Positions 20,892 through 24,071 of a DNA stretch of 24,071 bases are shown here, piece after piece. A program made the translations under genes and the position numbers. Within the stretch, counting starts at the first letter, position 1, and each line of letters begins with the position of its first letter. This stretch comes from DASZJY01 sp036260255 (GTDB lineage: Bacteria > Actinomycetota > Acidimicrobiia > Acidimicrobiales > AC-14). The notes beneath the pieces are model-generated. The model was given only the letters and a program-made list of their open reading frames with translations, did not search any database and was not told the DNA's origin. Location of the stretch: the NCBI GenBank assembly GCA_036260255.1, contig DATAAF010000023.1:1-24071 (forward strand), written 5' to 3'.

Positions 20892-22434
20892 ATCGGGAGG
20901 GGGCCCGGCTGGTGACTCGCCGGGCGCCCAGGCCCCAGCCGGCGAGGAGGAGCAGGGCGAGGGCGATCCACGGAGCCCGCCCGAGCGAGGTCGTGGCCCT
21001 CGCAGCGACGCCGCCGGCGGCCGCCGCCGCCTCGGGCGCCGCCGCTTCGGGAGCCGGCTGCCCGCCCGCCGGCGGGTCCGGTGGGGCGGCTGGCGCCTCT
21101 ACGGCGAGGGTGAAGAGGGTCGAGCGCAGCGACAACGTGGTGGCGAAGCGCTTGCCGTCGACCGTCACCGGACCGGCGTCGCCCTCGAGCGTCACCTCCA
21201 GGGCCCGTCCCGACGGCCCCTCACGGGACACCCGGACGCCGCTCAGCCCGCCGGGGTAGCCGAGCCGCGCCGCCAGCTCGGCCACGCCGACCCGCACCGT
21301 CCACGGATCGGGGTTCTGCGTGGTGTAGGGGGCCGCCCGCAGGTACGGCGGGGAGGGGCTCCCCGGGCCGAAGCCCTCCTCGGGGGTGGCCGACACGCCC
21401 CCGGCGTTGGCCGAGTACACCGCCTCGGCCAGGGCGCCGCCGTGCACGAGCACCTGCCCCCTGGTGGCGGCCACCGCCCTGTCCATCGCCCCGTACTCGG
21501 CCTGCTGGCCGAGGTACACCTGGCACTGCTGGGTGTTGCAGATCGTGCCGCCTCCGGCCCGCAGGGCGTATGTGCGGGCGGCGACGGCCTGAGCTCGCAG
21601 CGACGCCTGCGGCCACCCCGGCTCGAGGACTTCGCCCATCCCCCGCAGGTACTGCTCGACGTCGATGTGGTTGATCAGCCGCAGCCCGCCGCCGGCGGCG
21701 CTGGCCTGGAGGGTGCCCCGGTAGCGGCGACCCTGCTCGGGGACGCCGGCGACGCCGGCGGGCACCGCCCACAGGCCTCGTCCCGACGTCGGGATGGCGG
21801 GCGCCGTCGGCGGCGGGGCGGTGGCGCCCGGGGCCGGCCGGGCCGGGGGCGGTTGGGGCCGGGAGGACGGCGGTGGGGGCGGCAGGAGGCCGAGGATCCC
21901 GCCCCGCGTGGTCGTCGTGGTGGGCGGAGGCGGGGGCGGGGGCGGCGGGCCGGCGGCCGGAGGCGCGGGCGCCGGCGCCGGCGCGGGGCCGAGGCGGCCC
22001 CCGTCGGGCGCCGTCACCTGGTACCTGCCGCCCACGAGGGCAAAGCGCACCCGTGCACCGGGCCCGAGCTTCACCGGGAAGCCCGCCGACTGCGGCCCCG
22101 ACTCGGCGTCGCGGATCTCCCCGCCGCCCGGGAGCTCGATGATGGTGGCCGGCCCGGCGCTGGTGAAGACGTCGACCCGAACGGTGCCCCCTCGCCGGCC
22201 GATGCTCGTGCCCGGGTAGAACTGGTTGAGGATCTGCTGGGTGCTGGCGCCGGCCACCCCCATCCAGTAGGCGCCGTCCTGGGCCATGCCCACGCCGTGG
22301 CCCCAACCCCGCCCCGAGATGACCACCTCGGGCGCCGGGCCGGGCTGGGCGCCGGCAGGGGGGAGCCCGACCCCGAAGGCCAGGCTGGCGAGGGCGGCGA
22401 GGAGGGCCCGAGGCGGGTGGCGCACGGCCGTCAT
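20890..22434 (-). CDS. SpoIID/LytB-domain protein with N-terminal GRGWGHGVGM motif
   Basis: This 514-residue protein starts with a signal peptide (to about residue 30). It then has the GRGWGHGVGMAQ motif (41-52) and ILNQFYPGTS, a Pro-rich linker (nine Pro then five Thr near residue 175), and the SpoIID core: HIDVEQYLRGMGEVLEPGWPQASLRAQAVAARTYAL, then CNTQQCQVY, ATRGQVLVHGG and YSANAGGVSA. The C-terminus has an Ala/Pro linker, one membrane segment (PWIALALLLLAGWGLGA) and a basic tail, giving a sortase-less anchor. SpoIID cleaves peptidoglycan glycan strands in sporulating Firmicutes; related actinobacterial proteins are cell-wall enzymes or lytic modifiers. The chosen start is ATG 22432-22434; an in-frame start seven codons earlier (22455) is possible. 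The lytic transglycosylase gene ends 54 bases upstream, on the same strand. Confidence 0.85.
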   Translation of the reverse strand: MTAVRHPPRALLAALASLAFGVGLPPAGAQPGPAPEVVISGRGWGHGVGMAQDGAYWMGVAGASTQQILNQFYPGTSIGRRGGTVRVDVFTSAGPATIIELPGGGEIRDAESGPQSAGFPVKLGPGARVRFALVGGRYQVTAPDGGRLGPAPAPAPAPPAAGPPPPPPPPPTTTTTRGGILGLLPPPPPSSRPQPPPARPAPGATAPPPTAPAIPTSGRGLWAVPAGVAGVPEQGRRYRGTLQASAAGGGLRLINHIDVEQYLRGMGEVLEPGWPQASLRAQAVAARTYALRAGGGTICNTQQCQVYLGQQAEYGAMDRAVAATRGQVLVHGGALAEAVYSANAGGVSATPEEGFGPGSPSPPYLRAAPYTTQNPDPWTVRVGVAELAARLGYPGGLSGVRVSREGPSGRALEVTLEGDAGPVTVDGKRFATTLSLRSTLFTLAVEAPAAPPDPPAGGQPAPEAAAPEAAAAAGGVAARATTSLGRAPWIALALLLLAGWGLGARRVTSRAPSR

Positions 22435-22488
22435 TGTGCCGACTCGGCGACCCACCGCCCGGCCGCCGCCGCGCCTCGGGTCAACGCC

Positions 22489-24071
22489 TCAGCGCCAGCC
22501 CAGGTGGAGATGGTCCTGATGGGCGGCGTCGGAGAAGGCCCCGGGGAACTCGGAGAGGCCGGGCCACGGGGAGCCGAGCTCGTCGGGGCGCAGCGACGGG
22601 GCGGCGGTGAGGATCGCCAACGCCAGGTCCAGCGCGCTGTCGTTGGACGGGCTGACCGGCGCACCGTCGACCGCGGTGATGTCGACCCCCCGCCCGTGGA
22701 AGTGGTTGGAGATGCGGTCGGTGCCGGCGACGAACTGGGAGTGGCCGGTCTTGATCACGCTCACCGAGATTCGATGGGTGGCCGCCGCCGCCGCCAGCAC
22801 GTTGACGAGCCGCTGGTCGACCAGGCCGTCACGCAGGTCGGCCTGGGCGTTGGGGGTGAGGGTCAGGTTGGGGTTGGCCAGGAGGTGGGCGACGTCGGCG
22901 GCCGACGCCTCCACCAGCTCCAGCCCGCCGGCGCCGTAGCGCAGGGCGAGGACGAGCACCTGGTCGACGTACCAGTCGGCGTGGTTGTACGCCCAGATGG
23001 CGTCGGGGAGCCGGGCCGGGTCGCCCGCCCCGCTGGCGCACAGGTAGTTGGCCGCGCCGAGGACGGCGTCGTCGGCGAAGTAGACGTCCCGCTTGCCGTC
23101 CTTGTTGCCGTCGACGCCGTAGGCCGCCCACGTCGGCCCGAGGAACTGCATCGGGCCCATGGCGCCGGCGAAGTTGGCGCCGTCACGCACGCCCGGGGCG
23201 GTCGAGCGGCCGTGAGAGCTCTCGATCGAGCCGATGGCGGCCAGCACCGTCCAGGACAGCCCCGGGCAGGTCGTGGCCGCCCGCTGGTAGAGGTCCAGGT
23301 ACTCCGGCGGGATGTCGGTGATGGCGAAGGCGCTGGGCCGTGCCATCTCGACGCCGCTCAGCGACTTGCCCTGGAGCATCACCGTCGGGTCGGTCAGGGC
23401 GGCCGAGAGCTCGCGTCGGAGCTCGGCCAGCACCGCCCGCTCCGCCTCGACCGGGCCCAGGGCGGCGCTCACGGCCTGGTCGGCCGCGGTCGTACGGCCC
23501 TGCGCCTCGGCCAGCTCGCCCGCCTGGCGGCGGCCCTGGTCGGTGAGCTCCCGCTGCCAGGCGGCCAGCTCGTCCAGCCCGCGGGTGTCGGGGGGCCCGT
23601 CCGCTTTGGGGCGGGCCGCAGGAAGACTGAAGAGCGGCTGCCCGCCGATGCCGATCGGACGGAGCGAAGGGATCTCCAGCGGCGGCGGCTCGTCGGTGCC
23701 AGCGGCGAGCACCCGGTGCATGTCCGCCTCGATGCGGCCCAGAACGAAGGCGGTGGCCGCGGCCCGAGCCAGGATCTCCTGCTGCTCGCCCTGCGCCGCC
23801 AGGAGCCTCCCCTGGGCGGCGGCCAGGTCCGCCTCGAGACGACCGAGCCTCTCCTGCAGCTCACGCAGGCGGCCGTCGAGGTTGCGCCGGCGGGCCGCCG
23901 ACTCCTGCAGGAGCCGCAGGAGCTGGCCCCCGCCGAACCCCGAGGGCGGGCCCGCCGTGCCGCCCGGGGCGTCCGTCCCGGAGGCGGGCGCCGAGGGGGC
24001 GGGCGGAGGCGGGGGACCGCCGGGCGGGCCCGGTGCCGGAGCGCCGGCCGGAGGCGGCGCCGGGGCCTGGG
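22489..24071 (-). CDS. Lytic transglycosylase with coiled coil and VldE-like C-terminal domain, start beyond right edge
   Basis: The frame is open to the right edge, so the N-terminus is missing; 526 codons plus the stop are seen. It begins with a Pro/Gly-rich stretch and an Arg/Glu/Gln-rich coiled coil (RLRELQERLGRLEADLAAAQ and beyond). The SLT domain follows: LAAIGSIESSHG with the catalytic Glu, GAMGPMQFLGPTWAAYGVDGNKDG and AIWAYNHADWYVDQVL. A C-terminal domain has HFHGRGVDITAVDG and HQDHLHLGW, metal-site-like histidines typical of the domain found at the C-terminus of several actinobacterial transglycosylases. The enzyme would cut the peptidoglycan MurNAc-GlcNAc bond outside the membrane. 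It lies upstream of SpoIID in one probable envelope operon. Confidence 0.85.
   Translation of the reverse strand, partial: QAPAPPPAGAPAPGPPGGPPPPPAPSAPASGTDAPGGTAGPPSGFGGGQLLRLLQESAARRRNLDGRLRELQERLGRLEADLAAAQGRLLAAQGEQQEILARAAATAFVLGRIEADMHRVLAAGTDEPPPLEIPSLRPIGIGGQPLFSLPAARPKADGPPDTRGLDELAAWQRELTDQGRRQAGELAEAQGRTTAADQAVSAALGPVEAERAVLAELRRELSAALTDPTVMLQGKSLSGVEMARPSAFAITDIPPEYLDLYQRAATTCPGLSWTVLAAIGSIESSHGRSTAPGVRDGANFAGAMGPMQFLGPTWAAYGVDGNKDGKRDVYFADDAVLGAANYLCASGAGDPARLPDAIWAYNHADWYVDQVLVLALRYGAGGLELVEASAADVAHLLANPNLTLTPNAQADLRDGLVDQRLVNVLAAAAATHRISVSVIKTGHSQFVAGTDRISNHFHGRGVDITAVDGAPVSPSNDSALDLALAILTAAPSLRPDELGSPWPGLSEFPGAFSDAAHQDHLHLGWR

Noticed and set aside
21794..21990. GC-rich tract as a tandem repeat or structural DNA element
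   Set aside because: It encodes the Pro/Thr/Ala linker of the SpoIID protein, which explains the low complexity.
1..24071. CRISPR array, tRNA, rRNA, insertion sequence or phage genes
   Set aside because: No regularly spaced repeats, no transposase or integrase motifs, and no RNA-gene signatures were seen on reading either strand.

Overview
The window is a GC-rich (roughly 70-75%) bacterial chromosome segment with dense gene packing, frequent GTG/TTG starts, overlapping stop/start codons and TANNNT -10-like boxes. Together with the gene families present (DrrAB-like ABC pair, SpoIID/LytB protein, coiled-coil lytic transglycosylase, secreted NosD-like beta-helix proteins, DUF305), this suggests an actinomycete-type organism (Actinomycetota). 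An Acidimicrobiia-like lineage is my guess from gene style only. No rRNA, tRNA, CRISPR array, integrase or transposase is visible.

Layout. (1) 1-3783, all on the minus strand: a methyltransferase, a hydroxynitrile-lyase-like cupin, an SDR and a PaaA/PaaC-type diiron protein form one tight operon, followed by a strong 53-base hairpin and an unrecognised gene that runs off the left edge. (2) 3803-8443, plus strand, divergent from the methyltransferase with almost no intergenic space: a 1546-residue NRPS-like protein read as A-T-C-A-T. Both adenylation domains and the first carrier have lost key catalytic residues, while the condensation domain keeps its His/Asp pair. (3) 8593-13126: three secreted parallel beta-helix proteins. 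The first two are tandem paralogues with matching promoters, and a secreted DUF305 protein on the minus strand lies before the third. (4) 13154-19313, minus strand: an ABC exporter (ATPase and permease), a conventional intact A-T-C NRPS and a metallo-beta-lactamase-fold hydrolase, apparently one operon with stop/start junctions. (5) 19395-24071: a small YtkA-like membrane protein, an NAD-dependent epimerase/reductase, then a SpoIID/LytB protein and a lytic transglycosylase (right edge) that look like unrelated cell-envelope genes.

How it may work together (inference): sections 1, 2 and 4 look like one specialised-metabolite locus. The intact A-T-C protein would activate and tether an amino acid, the NRPS-like protein would supply a condensation domain in a largely non-catalytic scaffold, and the methyltransferase/cupin/SDR/diiron operon would tailor the product. 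The metallo-beta-lactamase protein could act on it or release it, since no thioesterase domain is present, and the ABC pair could export it. The unusual feature is that the pseudoenzyme-like NRPS and SDR remain full-length and uninterrupted, which suggests selection for a non-canonical role. The secreted beta-helix cassette lying between the two NRPS genes has no obvious metabolic role and may be an envelope component or only a neighbour.
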